Shown here piece after piece: positions 35,486 through 45,830 of a stretch of 64,000 nt of DNA. How positions within the stretch are numbered: the stretch's first letter is position 1; each line of letters opens with the position of its first letter. The stretch covers positions 806,001 through 870,000 of the forward strand of contig NZ_JBBKTT010000001.1 in the NCBI RefSeq assembly GCF_037892425.1, in the 5' to 3' direction. The DNA is from Lacibacter sp. H375. Lineage in GTDB: Bacteria > Bacteroidota > Bacteroidia > Chitinophagales > Chitinophagaceae. The notes under the pieces were generated by a model, which saw only the letters and a program-made list of their open reading frames with translations, was not told the DNA's origin and ran no database searches. Both the position numbers and the translations under genes were made by a program.

Positions 35486-38400
35486 ATGAAACTGCTTATT
35501 AACGATTGCTTTCTGAAACGTACTATTGTTTTTCTTTTTTTATTATTGCTGACTACAGTTGCAGCAAACGCACAACAAATCGCATTTCCCGGTGCTGAAG
35601 GTGCCGGTCGTTTTTCAACTGGTGGCAGAGGAACAGTGAGTGCGCCAACAACTGTATTTGAAGTAACACACTTGAACGATGATAACAGTGTTGGCAGTTT
35701 ACGTTATGCATTAGGTCAAACTGCAACACATCGTACCGTTGTGTTTCGTGTGTCTGGAACGATTCATCTAACATCACGTTTAACCATCCGCAGTAACACA
35801 ACTATTGCCGGACAAACAGCTCCCGGCGATGGTATCTGTCTTGCTGATTACCCCGTGGTCATCAGTGGTGATAATGTGATCGTTCGATATATCCGCATTC
35901 GCATGGGCGATAAAAATCAACTCATCACTACACCTGCAAATTGTGGTGTGCCTGTTTCTCCTTTTACTGCAGCTTGTATGCCAACAACAAATAGTGGTGG
36001 TGATGATGCATTTGGAAATCTTGGTGGCAAGAATATCATCATCGATCATTGTTCCATCAGTTGGAGCAGTGATGAAGCATTAACTGTTTATCGTGGTGAT
36101 AGTTTGACCATGCAATGGAATCTTGTTTCAGAACCGCTGAACTATTCTTATCACTACGAAGGTGATGCCGATTTCCAGGAACATGGCTATGTAGGTATCT
36201 GGGGAGCAAAAAGAGGATCGTTCCATCATAATTTATTGGCAGATGCGAAAGGACGTAATCCACGCTTTGCAGGTATCAGCACTTACTCTCCTGCAACAAT
36301 TGGAATTGAGAATGCAGATTTCAGAAACAATGTTATTTATAACTGGGGTGGCTATAGTACCAATGGTGGTGATGGTGGTAATTATAATGTGGTGAACAAC
36401 TATTACAAGTATGGGCCATCAACCGGCACAGGCACATCTGTTTCTGTTCCCGTTCGAGGCATGATCGTTCAACCAAGTAAAACAACAGGTACCACACCTA
36501 TTCCTTATGGTAAGTTTTATGTTGCAGGAAATTATGTTGATGGATATAATGCTATCAATGCAAATAACTGGTTGGGTGTGTCCATGAGTGGTGGTGTGCA
36601 AGCCGATACAACGTTAGCGAAAACAACAACCGAACATGATATTGCACCTGTTACAACGCATACTGCATTGGAAGCCTACAATCTTGTGTTGCAATATGCA
36701 GGTGCAAGTTTAAAACGTGACACGTTAGATGAACGTATTGCAAACGATGTACGTAACCGCACAGGAAGAATCATTGATGTGCAAGGTGGCTATCCGCATG
36801 GTACTCCTTATGCAAGTACAGTAAATGCATGGCCCACCTTACTTTCAACGGCAGCGCCAACAGATACTGATCATGATGGTATGCCTGATACATGGGAAAC
36901 TGCAAACAGTTTAAACCCGAACGATGCAAGTGATCGTGGGGTTTTTGCCGGGAATGGTTATACCAATCTTGAAAATTATCTCAACTCATTAATTACAACG
37001 CAGCAATCAACAACACCTGTTATTTACACATCAGGTACGTTAACTGCATTTACACAAACAGTAGGTACTCCTTCAACTTCACAATCATTTACTGTTTCAG
37101 CAGCAAATCTTACAGCAAACCTCAGCATTACGGCTCCTGCTTCTTACGAACTTTCATTAGATAACTCTACATGGAATAATTCTGTTTCATTAACTCCAAC
37201 AAGTGGCACCGTTGCTTCCACACTTTTATATGTTCGGTTGAATGCAATTGCAGCGGGACCTTATGCCGGAAATATTGTTGGCACAAGTATAGGTGCAAGG
37301 AATATGTCGATTGGAGTGACAGGTACTGCTTCACAAAATTTACAAAATGCAGCAATCGGTTTTTTTCCGGGTCTTGATGGAGGTTTCGAAAATCAAACAG
37401 TAGGTTCATACTCTACTGTCAGTGCACACACATCAACTACCAATTGGGAAGTATCTGCTGCCTGGGATATAAAATCAGGTGATGCACGCACGGGTAATAA
37501 AATTATGTTTTACAAACAGGCGAGCACAAGTGTTAAATATATGTTTTCGCCAGTGTTAACCAACCCTGCGCTCAGTCAGAATACGGACTATGTCATTCAG
37601 TTCTGGTATAAACCTGCAGGTACATTAAGTGCGGCAACTGTATTAAATGGTTCTGCAACAGTGGTGGGAGCAACGGGTGGAACAGGTACTTCGTTAACAT
37701 CAGCAACTGTTACGTTAGATGCATCCACTCCGCAAGACTGGCAACTATTTACGGGCACATTAAAAACAGCAAACACAACTCCTACCAGTACTTATTTCGG
37801 AATGAAAATCACCAATCCGCAGTCGCCTTATTTTTATATTGATGATTATGTTGCTTATCCGGGCACAACAGTAGACAATGCAGCACCAGATGCAATTACA
37901 AATTTAGCTGTCGCTTCATCTGCTACTTCTATTGCATTAACCTGGTCTGCTCCTGCAAGTGGAATTGACAATGGCGGTTACATGGTTGTAAGAAGTACAG
38001 TTAACACAGCACCAACACCCAATGCAAAAGGTGTATATGTCCTGGGGAATACGATTGGTGCTGATCATACAGTTTTATATACAGGAACATCTGCTGCGTT
38101 TACCGATAATTCTGTTTCAGCAGGCTCTACTTATTATTATCATGTATTTACTGCAGATAAAGCATTTAACTATTCAGTAGTAACATCTGTATCTGCTACT
38201 GCAAGTAATTCAACATCTCCAACTATTCTTGCAACAGCAAGCTTTACCAATTTTACTCAAACGATTGGTTCGCCATCTGCCGTACAAAAAGCTACAGTAA
38301 GTGGCACGAATCTTACAGGTGATATTACAGTTACTGCTCCATCAGGTTATGAAGTTTCATTGAATGGCACAACATGGACAAACAGTGTTGTCTTATCTCA

Positions 38401-41119
38401 TGTATCAGGAACAATTTCATCAACAGAAGTTTCGGTACGTTTGAATGCAAGCATTGCAGGAATTTACAATGGAAATATTTCTGTTGCAGGTGGTGGAGCA
38501 ACAACAAAAACATTAGCCGTAAACGGTATCACATCAAATCCTGTTGTTACGCCTGCGTATGATGTACTGGTAGCAAAAGATGGTTCAGGTAATTATACAT
38601 CGGTGCAGTCAGCAATTACTGCAGCACCAACCAACCGCACTTCACCATGGAGAATTTATATTAAGAAAGGAAAGTATGTAGAAACGGTTACGATTCCAAC
38701 CAACAAACCATTCATGCAGTTGATTGGTGAAAGTATGGCAGAGACAATTATCTCTTACGATAACTATTCAGGTAAAGCGAATCCTGCGGGTGGTACCTAT
38801 GGTACTTCAACCAGTGGCACTATGACCATTAATGCTGCAGATGTAATGTTGATGAATCTTTCAATAGAAAACGCAACCGGTTATGGTATTAATGCAAACG
38901 CACTTGTTCCTGCACCGGGCGATGGACCACAAGCTGTAGCAGTCTATACAACATCAGACAGAGTGGTGTTTTTCAACTGTCGCATGAATGGCGGACAAGA
39001 CACCTACTATGGTGGCAATAACAAAGGCACACGTGTATATATGAAGAACAGTTACATTGATGGCAATACTGATTTCATCTTCGGATCATCAACCATCATC
39101 TTTGATACATGTGTTATTTATCCACGTACAAGATTAGATAACAGTACAGGTGGTTTTGTTACTGCTGCTAATACAAAAGCAGAATCAGGTTATGGTTATG
39201 TGTTCAGAGATTGCAAGCTCACAAAAAACCGTGGCACTACATTATACACATTAGGTCGCCCATGGCAAAATGATGCCGGCACAATTGATGCTGCGAAATC
39301 ACGTAACAAAACAGTATTCCTGAATTCATTCATGGGATCATCTATTAAACCAGAAGGTTGGAGTGTGTGGGATGCGGGTACTAATACATCATACATTACG
39401 TATGCAGAATACAATACCAAGAATTATGACGGTACTGCAAAAGATATTAGCGGTCGTGTAAGTTGGAGTAAACAATTAACAGCAGGAGAAGCGGCGAAGT
39501 ATTATAACAACGATACGGTTTTTGTAAATGCAAACACGCCTGCTATGGCCACATGGAATCCATACAGTACATGGCCAGAGTTGAATACTGCATTTGTTCC
39601 TGAATTATCTGCATCAAACGTCATTGCACGTAAACCTAATGCAACATCAACAACAGTAAATGTTACATGGAATATCAGCTGGCCAATGTCAGGCATCAAA
39701 TCCGAGTTGTACAGAAGTTCAGACAAACAAAACTTCAGTTTAATTGATACACAGATCAGCAGCGAAGATTCTGCCTGTAATTTTATTTATGTCGATAATG
39801 CACCTGCAGCAGGAACCAGTTACTATTACATTGTACGATTATCGAAAGCAGGATTTACAACTACTACATCAGATACTGCTTTTGTATCAAGCAAACCAAC
39901 CATTACTGTAACCGCAGCATTGTCTGATTTTTTACAAGGACTTGGTACGCCATCAACAACACAGAGCTATTTGGTTTCCGGATTGAATATTATAGACAGT
40001 ATAAAAATTGTTCCACCTGTTAATTATGAAGTATCCGTTGATGCAGGTACAACATGGTATAACAATACAAAACCACTGGGACTGAAGCCCACGAATGGTA
40101 CTGTTGCAAATACAACGTTAGCATTAAGATTGAATGGAACGGGCATTGGCACTTTCAACGATAATATTATTCATAGCGGTACATTAGCTGATACAGTAAA
40201 ACTGGCGGTGAAAGGAACCATTCAATCGCAACCGGTTCAAATTTCAAGTGTGTTGCAACATTGGCCATTCACACAAAATAACCAGGACAGTGCAGCCATC
40301 CGTTCAGCAGGTGTTATTGCAAGTGCTCCAACCTTCAACAAGTTTGCAGTATCTGATGGCGTTACGGTTGCCGGCGTGTTGCCTTATTCATTAACACGTG
40401 GACAAGTATTTGCTGCAACTGCCGATGGATTATGGACAACTGCTTCTGGTGGGCCGGGAGGTAATTTGAATCGTACAAACTATGAGCAGTTTACGATCAC
40501 TGCTGCATCAGGATACACAACAAGGATTGATAGTTTGCTGTTCAATAATGCATTCTACGCTTCAAGCAGTAATATTAAAATTGCAGTTGTTTACTCGCTT
40601 AGTGGGTTTGTAACCGACTCAACTGAAGTAACAGGTTATTCCTTTGCTACTGCGAAAACATTGACGCAGGATAACAACGGTCCATCTGCTGTCTATCGTT
40701 TTCCATTGAATGGATCGACAGGTGTAACGCTCCTCGAAGGACAAACCCTTTCAGTAAGATTGTATTTTACTTGTGGCAGTACCAGTGCCGGTCGTTATAC
40801 ACAGTTAAAAGATGTAATTGCAAAAGGGATAGCAACACAAAATGTAACAACGGGTGTGCGGGATAATGTTGTGCCTGTTGGTTTCTCGGTTTATCCGAAT
40901 CCTGCGAATAACAAGGTTTACATTAAACATCCACGAAGCGGAACAAACACAACAATTGCATTGTATTCGCTCATCGGCGTTAAAATTGCCGAATGGAAAG
41001 CAACTGCAAACACCACACTTACGTCAGTAGATGTCCAAGGCTTGCCACAAGGTCAGTATCTCATTCATTATAATTCAGGAAAAGAGAACGTAGTTTTAAA
41101 ATGCATCGTAGTACATTAG
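35486..41119 (+). CDS. Secreted pectate lyase (PL1)-pectinesterase (CE8) fusion with T9SS tail
   Basis: An 1877-residue multidomain enzyme. In order: signal peptide (1-30); PL1 pectate lyase (about 32-500, presumed catalytic Arg260 in NPRFAG, calcium-type tail DTDHDGMPDTWE near 460); repeat domain A (about 515-615); jelly-roll-like domain with FENQTVGSYS and YFYIDDYVAYPG (about 619-795); a fibronectin-III domain (about 796-908); repeat domain B (about 914-1015); CE8 pectinesterase (about 1024-1370); a fibronectin-like domain (about 1372-1468); repeat domain C (about 1472-1579); another beta-sandwich (about 1582-1785); and a type IX sorting domain (about 1795-1877, FSVYPNPANNKVYI to the end). 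CE8 residues Asp1172 (GGQDTYYG), Asp1196 (TDFIFG) and Arg1258 (LGRPW) are intact. It can demethylate and cleave homogalacturonan in one chain, exported by T9SS. Confidence 0.93.
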   Translation: MKLLINDCFLKRTIVFLFLLLLTTVAANAQQIAFPGAEGAGRFSTGGRGTVSAPTTVFEVTHLNDDNSVGSLRYALGQTATHRTVVFRVSGTIHLTSRLTIRSNTTIAGQTAPGDGICLADYPVVISGDNVIVRYIRIRMGDKNQLITTPANCGVPVSPFTAACMPTTNSGGDDAFGNLGGKNIIIDHCSISWSSDEALTVYRGDSLTMQWNLVSEPLNYSYHYEGDADFQEHGYVGIWGAKRGSFHHNLLADAKGRNPRFAGISTYSPATIGIENADFRNNVIYNWGGYSTNGGDGGNYNVVNNYYKYGPSTGTGTSVSVPVRGMIVQPSKTTGTTPIPYGKFYVAGNYVDGYNAINANNWLGVSMSGGVQADTTLAKTTTEHDIAPVTTHTALEAYNLVLQYAGASLKRDTLDERIANDVRNRTGRIIDVQGGYPHGTPYASTVNAWPTLLSTAAPTDTDHDGMPDTWETANSLNPNDASDRGVFAGNGYTNLENYLNSLITTQQSTTPVIYTSGTLTAFTQTVGTPSTSQSFTVSAANLTANLSITAPASYELSLDNSTWNNSVSLTPTSGTVASTLLYVRLNAIAAGPYAGNIVGTSIGARNMSIGVTGTASQNLQNAAIGFFPGLDGGFENQTVGSYSTVSAHTSTTNWEVSAAWDIKSGDARTGNKIMFYKQASTSVKYMFSPVLTNPALSQNTDYVIQFWYKPAGTLSAATVLNGSATVVGATGGTGTSLTSATVTLDASTPQDWQLFTGTLKTANTTPTSTYFGMKITNPQSPYFYIDDYVAYPGTTVDNAAPDAITNLAVASSATSIALTWSAPASGIDNGGYMVVRSTVNTAPTPNAKGVYVLGNTIGADHTVLYTGTSAAFTDNSVSAGSTYYYHVFTADKAFNYSVVTSVSATASNSTSPTILATASFTNFTQTIGSPSAVQKATVSGTNLTGDITVTAPSGYEVSLNGTTWTNSVVLSHVSGTISSTEVSVRLNASIAGIYNGNISVAGGGATTKTLAVNGITSNPVVTPAYDVLVAKDGSGNYTSVQSAITAAPTNRTSPWRIYIKKGKYVETVTIPTNKPFMQLIGESMAETIISYDNYSGKANPAGGTYGTSTSGTMTINAADVMLMNLSIENATGYGINANALVPAPGDGPQAVAVYTTSDRVVFFNCRMNGGQDTYYGGNNKGTRVYMKNSYIDGNTDFIFGSSTIIFDTCVIYPRTRLDNSTGGFVTAANTKAESGYGYVFRDCKLTKNRGTTLYTLGRPWQNDAGTIDAAKSRNKTVFLNSFMGSSIKPEGWSVWDAGTNTSYITYAEYNTKNYDGTAKDISGRVSWSKQLTAGEAAKYYNNDTVFVNANTPAMATWNPYSTWPELNTAFVPELSASNVIARKPNATSTTVNVTWNISWPMSGIKSELYRSSDKQNFSLIDTQISSEDSACNFIYVDNAPAAGTSYYYIVRLSKAGFTTTTSDTAFVSSKPTITVTAALSDFLQGLGTPSTTQSYLVSGLNIIDSIKIVPPVNYEVSVDAGTTWYNNTKPLGLKPTNGTVANTTLALRLNGTGIGTFNDNIIHSGTLADTVKLAVKGTIQSQPVQISSVLQHWPFTQNNQDSAAIRSAGVIASAPTFNKFAVSDGVTVAGVLPYSLTRGQVFAATADGLWTTASGGPGGNLNRTNYEQFTITAASGYTTRIDSLLFNNAFYASSSNIKIAVVYSLSGFVTDSTEVTGYSFATAKTLTQDNNGPSAVYRFPLNGSTGVTLLEGQTLSVRLYFTCGSTSAGRYTQLKDVIAKGIATQNVTTGVRDNVVPVGFSVYPNPANNKVYIKHPRSGTNTTIALYSLIGVKIAEWKATANTTLTSVDVQGLPQGQYLIHYNSGKENVVLKCIVVH

Positions 41120-41124
41120 TTGAT

Positions 41125-42147
41125 ATGAAGAAGAGTTTAGTAATTCTTGTTTTATTTTTTAGTTGCGGATTCGTTGTTGCACAAACAGCCAATCCGCAAC
41201 AATACAAGTATACATTCACTGTTGCCAAAGATGGCAGTGGCGAATTCAAATACATTCAAGACGCTATTGATGCAATGCGTGTTTATCCATTGGCATCTAT
41301 TACACTCTACATTAAAAACGGCGTATACAACGAAAAGATCGAACTGCCTGCTCCAAATACTGATGTAACTTTTATTGGTGAAAGTGTAGAGAAAACGATT
41401 ATTACGTTCAATGATTATTCAGGAAGAGGAAAACATACCACCTTTACCTCTTACACAGCAAAAATTTCGGGCAATCGTTTTTATGCCGAGAATATCACAT
41501 TTGCCAATAGTGCTGGCCCTGTTGGACAAGCGTTAGCATTATATGTTGATGCAGATAAAGCCATCTTCAAAAATTGTAAATTCCTCGGCAACCAGGATAC
41601 CATTTTCGCAGCAGGTGAAAATTCCCGTCAACTATTTCTCGATTGCTATATTGAAGGAACAACCGATTTTATCTTTGGACCATCAACCGCAGTATTTCAA
41701 AACTGCACCATTCGCTCTAAAACAAATTCGTACATCACTGCGGCAAGTACGACTCCCGGTAAAAAATTCGGCTATGTTTTTCTTGATTGCAAGATCATTG
41801 CCGATTCAAGTGTAACCAAAACATTACTTGGCCGGCCATGGCGTGCACATGCAAAAACAGTGTTCATCCGTTGTGAAATGCCCAAGCAGATCGCACCGGA
41901 AGGTTGGAGCAACTGGAACAACCCCGTCAATGAGCAAACGGTTTTGTATGCAGAATATAAATGCACAGGTGAAGGAGCAGCCACAGCTAAACGTGTTACA
42001 TGGAGCAAACAACTGAGCGATAAAGACGCAATGGAGTACACACTCGACAATATTTTTTCGAATAACAGTTTGGTGAAAGATGAAAGCGGCTGGTTTATGC
42101 AGTTGAGAAGTAAACCGTTTCAATGGACTGAAGCCAAAAAGTTGTAA
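41125..42147 (+). CDS. Pectinesterase, CE8
   Basis: A 340-residue secreted pectin methylesterase. The ATG at 41125 is preferred because it opens the signal peptide MKKSLVILVLFFSCGFVVAQ; an in-frame ATG at 41101 overlaps the fusion gene's end. The beta-helix starts FTVAKDGSGEFKYIQDAID. The catalytic set is intact: Asp158 in GNQDTIF, Asp181 in TDFIFG and Arg237 in LGRPW. The usual EGTTDFIFGPS and APEGWSNWN also occur. It removes methyl esters from homogalacturonan, which the PL1 lyases and GH28 need. It follows the fusion enzyme, which has its own CE8 domain, so the locus has two classical pectinesterases in a row. Confidence 0.95.
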   Translation: MKKSLVILVLFFSCGFVVAQTANPQQYKYTFTVAKDGSGEFKYIQDAIDAMRVYPLASITLYIKNGVYNEKIELPAPNTDVTFIGESVEKTIITFNDYSGRGKHTTFTSYTAKISGNRFYAENITFANSAGPVGQALALYVDADKAIFKNCKFLGNQDTIFAAGENSRQLFLDCYIEGTTDFIFGPSTAVFQNCTIRSKTNSYITAASTTPGKKFGYVFLDCKIIADSSVTKTLLGRPWRAHAKTVFIRCEMPKQIAPEGWSNWNNPVNEQTVLYAEYKCTGEGAATAKRVTWSKQLSDKDAMEYTLDNIFSNNSLVKDESGWFMQLRSKPFQWTEAKKL

Positions 42148-42216
42148 TAAACCATAGCACAATGTTGAAACAAAAGATTGATCTTATCTTTCCAACTCTT
42201 TTTAAATAACAACAGC

Positions 42217-43113
42217 ATGAAATTAGTTTTATTGATAAGTTCGCTTATGGTTGTAACAGCAATACACGCCCAACAGGAAATGCCTTTGTACAATGGTGCG
42301 GTTCCTAATTCAAAACCTGCACGCAATAAAGAAACGGCAGTATCAAAAGATAATGTTCTGCGCATTTCAAAAGTTAGTGTGCCCACACTTACCGTGTACA
42401 AACCGGCAAACCCCAACGGTATGTCGGTGATTATTTGTCCGGGTGGTGGTTATGGTATATTGGCCTTCGATAAAGAAGGTACACGTGTGGCAGAAGAAAT
42501 GAACAAGTGGGGTATCACGGCATTTGTATTGAAATACCGTTTACCTGATGATACAACAAATATTGATCGAAGCACTGCACCGTTGATGGACGCTCAACAA
42601 GCTGTTCGTTTGGTCCGCAGCAAGGCAACCGAATGGGGCTTGAAAAAAAACAAGATCGGCATCATGGGATTTTCAGCAGGTGGACATGTTGCATCAACTG
42701 CAGCAACACATTTTAACAGAAAGGCTGATGCAACAAACAAAGACACCACATCGGTACGCCCAGATTTTGCTATACTAATTTACCCTGTGATCAGTTTCGA
42801 CAGCACTATCACACACAAAGGATCAAGAAATAATCTGGTTGGTGCAACTGCATCTGCTGATCAAATCAAATTGTATTCAAACGAGTTACAGGTAACGGCT
42901 AAAACACCCCCATCGTTTTTAGTACATGCAGGTGATGATGGCGCAGTACCTGTTGAAAACAGTATACGTTATTACCAGGCTTGCATTAAATATAAAGTGC
43001 CTGCTGAAATGCATCTCTATCCAAAAGGCGGACATGGTTTTGGCATGTTTAATAAAACAACAACTGATAACTGGATGGAACGATTGCAAAACTGGCTGAA
43101 TACTTTGCAATAA
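42217..43113 (+). CDS. Secreted alpha/beta-hydrolase, acetylxylan/feruloyl-esterase-like
   Basis: A 298-residue secreted hydrolase; the ATG at 42217 opens the signal MKLVLLISSLMVVTAIHAQ, and the ATG-less extension upstream is ignored. It belongs to the BD-FAE/lipase-type alpha/beta-hydrolases. ICPGGGYGILAFDKEG provides the oxyanion loop, GFSAGGHVAS the nucleophile Ser153, HAGDDGAVPVENS the acid (Asp240 or Asp241), and KGGHGFGMF the His273. Such enzymes in Bacteroidota glycan loci deacetylate or deferuloylate side chains. In this pectin cluster an acetyl- or feruloyl-pectin substrate is plausible. The exact ester is not shown by the sequence. Confidence 0.8.
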   Translation: MKLVLLISSLMVVTAIHAQQEMPLYNGAVPNSKPARNKETAVSKDNVLRISKVSVPTLTVYKPANPNGMSVIICPGGGYGILAFDKEGTRVAEEMNKWGITAFVLKYRLPDDTTNIDRSTAPLMDAQQAVRLVRSKATEWGLKKNKIGIMGFSAGGHVASTAATHFNRKADATNKDTTSVRPDFAILIYPVISFDSTITHKGSRNNLVGATASADQIKLYSNELQVTAKTPPSFLVHAGDDGAVPVENSIRYYQACIKYKVPAEMHLYPKGGHGFGMFNKTTTDNWMERLQNWLNTLQ

Positions 43114-43159
43114 TAAATGAGCCCTAACCTTAGCACATCAACTAATTTGCGACTGAATT

Positions 43160-44203
43160 ATGAAACCGATCAATACAGCAATATGCTCCTTTGGAATGAG
43201 TGGATGGGTATTTCATGCACCATTCATCAGCACTCATCCCGGTTTTAATTTTTATGCTGTATGGGAACGGAGTAAGAATCTTGCACAGGAAAAATATCCG
43301 GCTGTAAAAACATTTCGTACGCTCGAAGAAATGTTGGCTGATGAAAATGTAGAGTTGGTTGTTGTAAATACGCCCAATATCACGCATTACGATTATGTAA
43401 AACAGGCATTGCTTGCAGGCAAACATGTCATCAGCGAAAAACCATTTACTGTTGAAGTAAGTGAAGCGGAAGAATTGATTGCATTAGCGGCTGAAAAAAA
43501 CCTGAAGCTTTCTGTTTTCCAAAACAGAAGATATGATAGTGATTACAAGACCATCAAATCAGTTCTTGATCAAAAACTGTTGGGGAATATTGTTGAAGCA
43601 GAATTTCATTTCGACCGATATAAAGAAGAGATCAGTCCTAAAGCTCATAAAGAAGTAGCGATGAAAGGAACAGGTGCTTTGTACGATCTTGGTTCACATT
43701 TGATCGATCAGGCATTGCAGTTGTTTGGTAAGCCGTCTGCAGTGTTTGCAGATATAGCCATCATGAGACCCGTATCGCAGGTGGACGATTATTTCGAAGT
43801 ACTACTCTACTATCCTACATCAAGAGTACGCATTAAAGGAAGTTACCAGGTGCGTGAAGCATTACCCGGGTATGTGTTGCATGGCAGCAAGGGTTCCTTC
43901 ATCAAACCAAAAACAGATATGCAGGAAGCACAACTGCAGGCGCATATGTTACCTACTGATGAAGCTTATGGCATTGAACCCGAAACTGAAAAAGGATTAC
44001 TGCATACCGAAGTGGATGGAAAGATCATCAATGAAAAGATTCCTTCGCATAAAGGAAACTATACAGATTATTACGAAGGCATTTACCAAGCCATCCGTAA
44101 CAATGCAGCATTGCCTGTAACAGCGGAACAAGGAACAGATGTAATTAGAATTATTGAAGCAGCTTTCAAAAGCAACGATGAAAAAAGAGTGATTGATTTA
44201 TGA
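43160..44203 (+). CDS. Gfo/Idh/MocA-family NAD(P)-dependent oxidoreductase
   Basis: A 347-residue cytoplasmic oxidoreductase without a signal peptide. The N-terminal Rossmann fold begins INTAICSFGMSGWVFHAPFI (about 4-23), and the family's EKPF motif with catalytic Lys is in HVISEKPFTVE (about 92-102). The C-terminal domain contains GTGALYDLGSHLIDQALQLFG (about 174-194), typical of the scyllo-inositol/YvaA-like branch. The substrate is a sugar or inositol derivative that cannot be named. Its TGA stop overlaps the ATG of the GH43 gene by ATGA, so translation is coupled and a shared pathway with the hemicellulose side chains is likely. Confidence 0.82.
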   Translation: MKPINTAICSFGMSGWVFHAPFISTHPGFNFYAVWERSKNLAQEKYPAVKTFRTLEEMLADENVELVVVNTPNITHYDYVKQALLAGKHVISEKPFTVEVSEAEELIALAAEKNLKLSVFQNRRYDSDYKTIKSVLDQKLLGNIVEAEFHFDRYKEEISPKAHKEVAMKGTGALYDLGSHLIDQALQLFGKPSAVFADIAIMRPVSQVDDYFEVLLYYPTSRVRIKGSYQVREALPGYVLHGSKGSFIKPKTDMQEAQLQAHMLPTDEAYGIEPETEKGLLHTEVDGKIINEKIPSHKGNYTDYYEGIYQAIRNNAALPVTAEQGTDVIRIIEAAFKSNDEKRVIDL

Positions 44204-45804
44204 AGAATTTATTGACGATCGGTTTAGTTTCTATTTGCATACATGCGAGTGCACAAACTGTTTCGAAAGTTTGGGTAAGCGATCAAAAAAACGGAACGTA
44301 TAAAAATCCTGTTGTTGATGCAGACTATAGCGATCCTGATGCGATTCGTGTTGGTGATGATTATTATATGGTGTCATCATCGTTCACACATATTCCCGGC
44401 TTACCAATTCTTCATTCAAAAGATCTGGTGAACTGGAAGCTGATCGGTCATGCATTAAAATGCCAACCACCATTCGATCATTTCTCAACTGTACAACATG
44501 GTGGTGGTGTGTGGGCGCCCTCGATCCGATATTACAACAACGAATTTTATATCTACTACCCCGATCCTGATTTTGGTATTTATCTCACCAAAGCAAAAAA
44601 TATTAACGGCCCATGGACTGAACCAATTCTTGTGGAAGCAGGAAAAGGTTTGATCGATCCGTGCCCGTTATGGGATACTGATGGTAAAGTTTATTTAGGA
44701 CATGCGTATGCAGGAAGCCGTGCAGGTTTCAAATCAATCATTGTTGTAAAAGAACTCAATAAAGAAGGAACAAAAGTTATTGGCGATCCTGTGTTGGTGT
44801 TCGATGGTCATGCAACTGATCCTACTTTAGAAGGACCGAAGTTTTACAAACGTAATAGTTACTATTACATCTTCGCTCCTGCCGGTGGTGTTGCCACTGG
44901 TTGGCAATTAGTGATGCGTTCGAAAAATGTATATGGACCTTATGAGCGAAAAGTAGTGATGGATCAGGGATCATCAACGGTAAATGGTCCGCACCAGGGT
45001 GCATGGGTGAACACACAAACAGGTGAAGACTGGTTCCTGCATTTCCAGGATAAAGATGCGTACGGTCGTGTGGTGCATCTTCAACCAATGACATGGAAAA
45101 ACGATTGGCCGGTAATTGGAGTTGATAAAGATGCTGATGGGAAAGGTGAGCCAGTGATGGTTTATAAAAAACCAAATGTTGGAAAAACATATCCTGTGGC
45201 AACAGTTGCTGATAGCGATGAATTCAATACACCCAAACTTGGTTTGCAATGGCAGTGGCAGGCTAACCCGCAACAGGGCTGGGCTTTTCCAACTGCTGAA
45301 GGTGTATTACGAATGTTCTCGGCACTATTACCCGATAGTATTAAAACTGCCTGGGATTATCCGAACCTGCTGGCGCAAAAATTCCCGACAGAAGAATTTA
45401 CAGCTACCACAAAAATCTCTTTTCAACCCAAACATGAAAAAGAACGTTTTGGGTTGATGGTTCATGGTGCCAGTTATGCTTATGTGGCTGTTGAAAAGAG
45501 AGCCGATGGAAACTATATCAGCTTTGTAAAATGCGTTGATGCAGACCGAAAGGGAAAAGAAACAGTGCAGGATGGTGAAAAACTGAAGAGTAAGGATATT
45601 TATTTCCGTGTGCAGGTGAGCAAAAAAGCTGTTTGCACATTCAGTTACAGCGAGGATGGAACAAACTTTAAAACGATCGGTGAATCGTTAGCAGCCAAAC
45701 CCGGACGTTGGGTGGGTGCAAAAGTTGGTTTCTTCTTCAATCGCAGTAACAAAACAAACGATGCCGGCATAACAGATATTGATTGGTTCCGCATCGAACA
45801 ATAA
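44200..45804 (+). CDS. GH43 beta-xylosidase/alpha-L-arabinofuranosidase
   Basis: A 534-residue secreted GH43 enzyme with signal peptide MKNLLTIGLVSICIHASAQ. The five-bladed propeller covers about 30-330. The catalytic base is Asp45 in YSDPDAIRVG, the pKa-modulating Asp is Asp153 in LIDPCPLWD, and the acid is Glu211 in TLEGPKFYKR. A concanavalin-like C-terminal domain (about 340-534; DEFNTPKLGLQWQWQANPQQ, KAVCTFSYSEDGTNF, GAKVGFFFN) matches the beta-xylosidase C-terminal type. It would remove terminal xylose or arabinose from pectic or xylan side chains. Sequence alone does not settle which. It overlaps the preceding Gfo/Idh gene by 4 bp. Confidence 0.9.
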   Translation: MKNLLTIGLVSICIHASAQTVSKVWVSDQKNGTYKNPVVDADYSDPDAIRVGDDYYMVSSSFTHIPGLPILHSKDLVNWKLIGHALKCQPPFDHFSTVQHGGGVWAPSIRYYNNEFYIYYPDPDFGIYLTKAKNINGPWTEPILVEAGKGLIDPCPLWDTDGKVYLGHAYAGSRAGFKSIIVVKELNKEGTKVIGDPVLVFDGHATDPTLEGPKFYKRNSYYYIFAPAGGVATGWQLVMRSKNVYGPYERKVVMDQGSSTVNGPHQGAWVNTQTGEDWFLHFQDKDAYGRVVHLQPMTWKNDWPVIGVDKDADGKGEPVMVYKKPNVGKTYPVATVADSDEFNTPKLGLQWQWQANPQQGWAFPTAEGVLRMFSALLPDSIKTAWDYPNLLAQKFPTEEFTATTKISFQPKHEKERFGLMVHGASYAYVAVEKRADGNYISFVKCVDADRKGKETVQDGEKLKSKDIYFRVQVSKKAVCTFSYSEDGTNFKTIGESLAAKPGRWVGAKVGFFFNRSNKTNDAGITDIDWFRIEQ

Positions 45805-45830
45805 CGATTCTTAAAAACTACAATTGCCAT

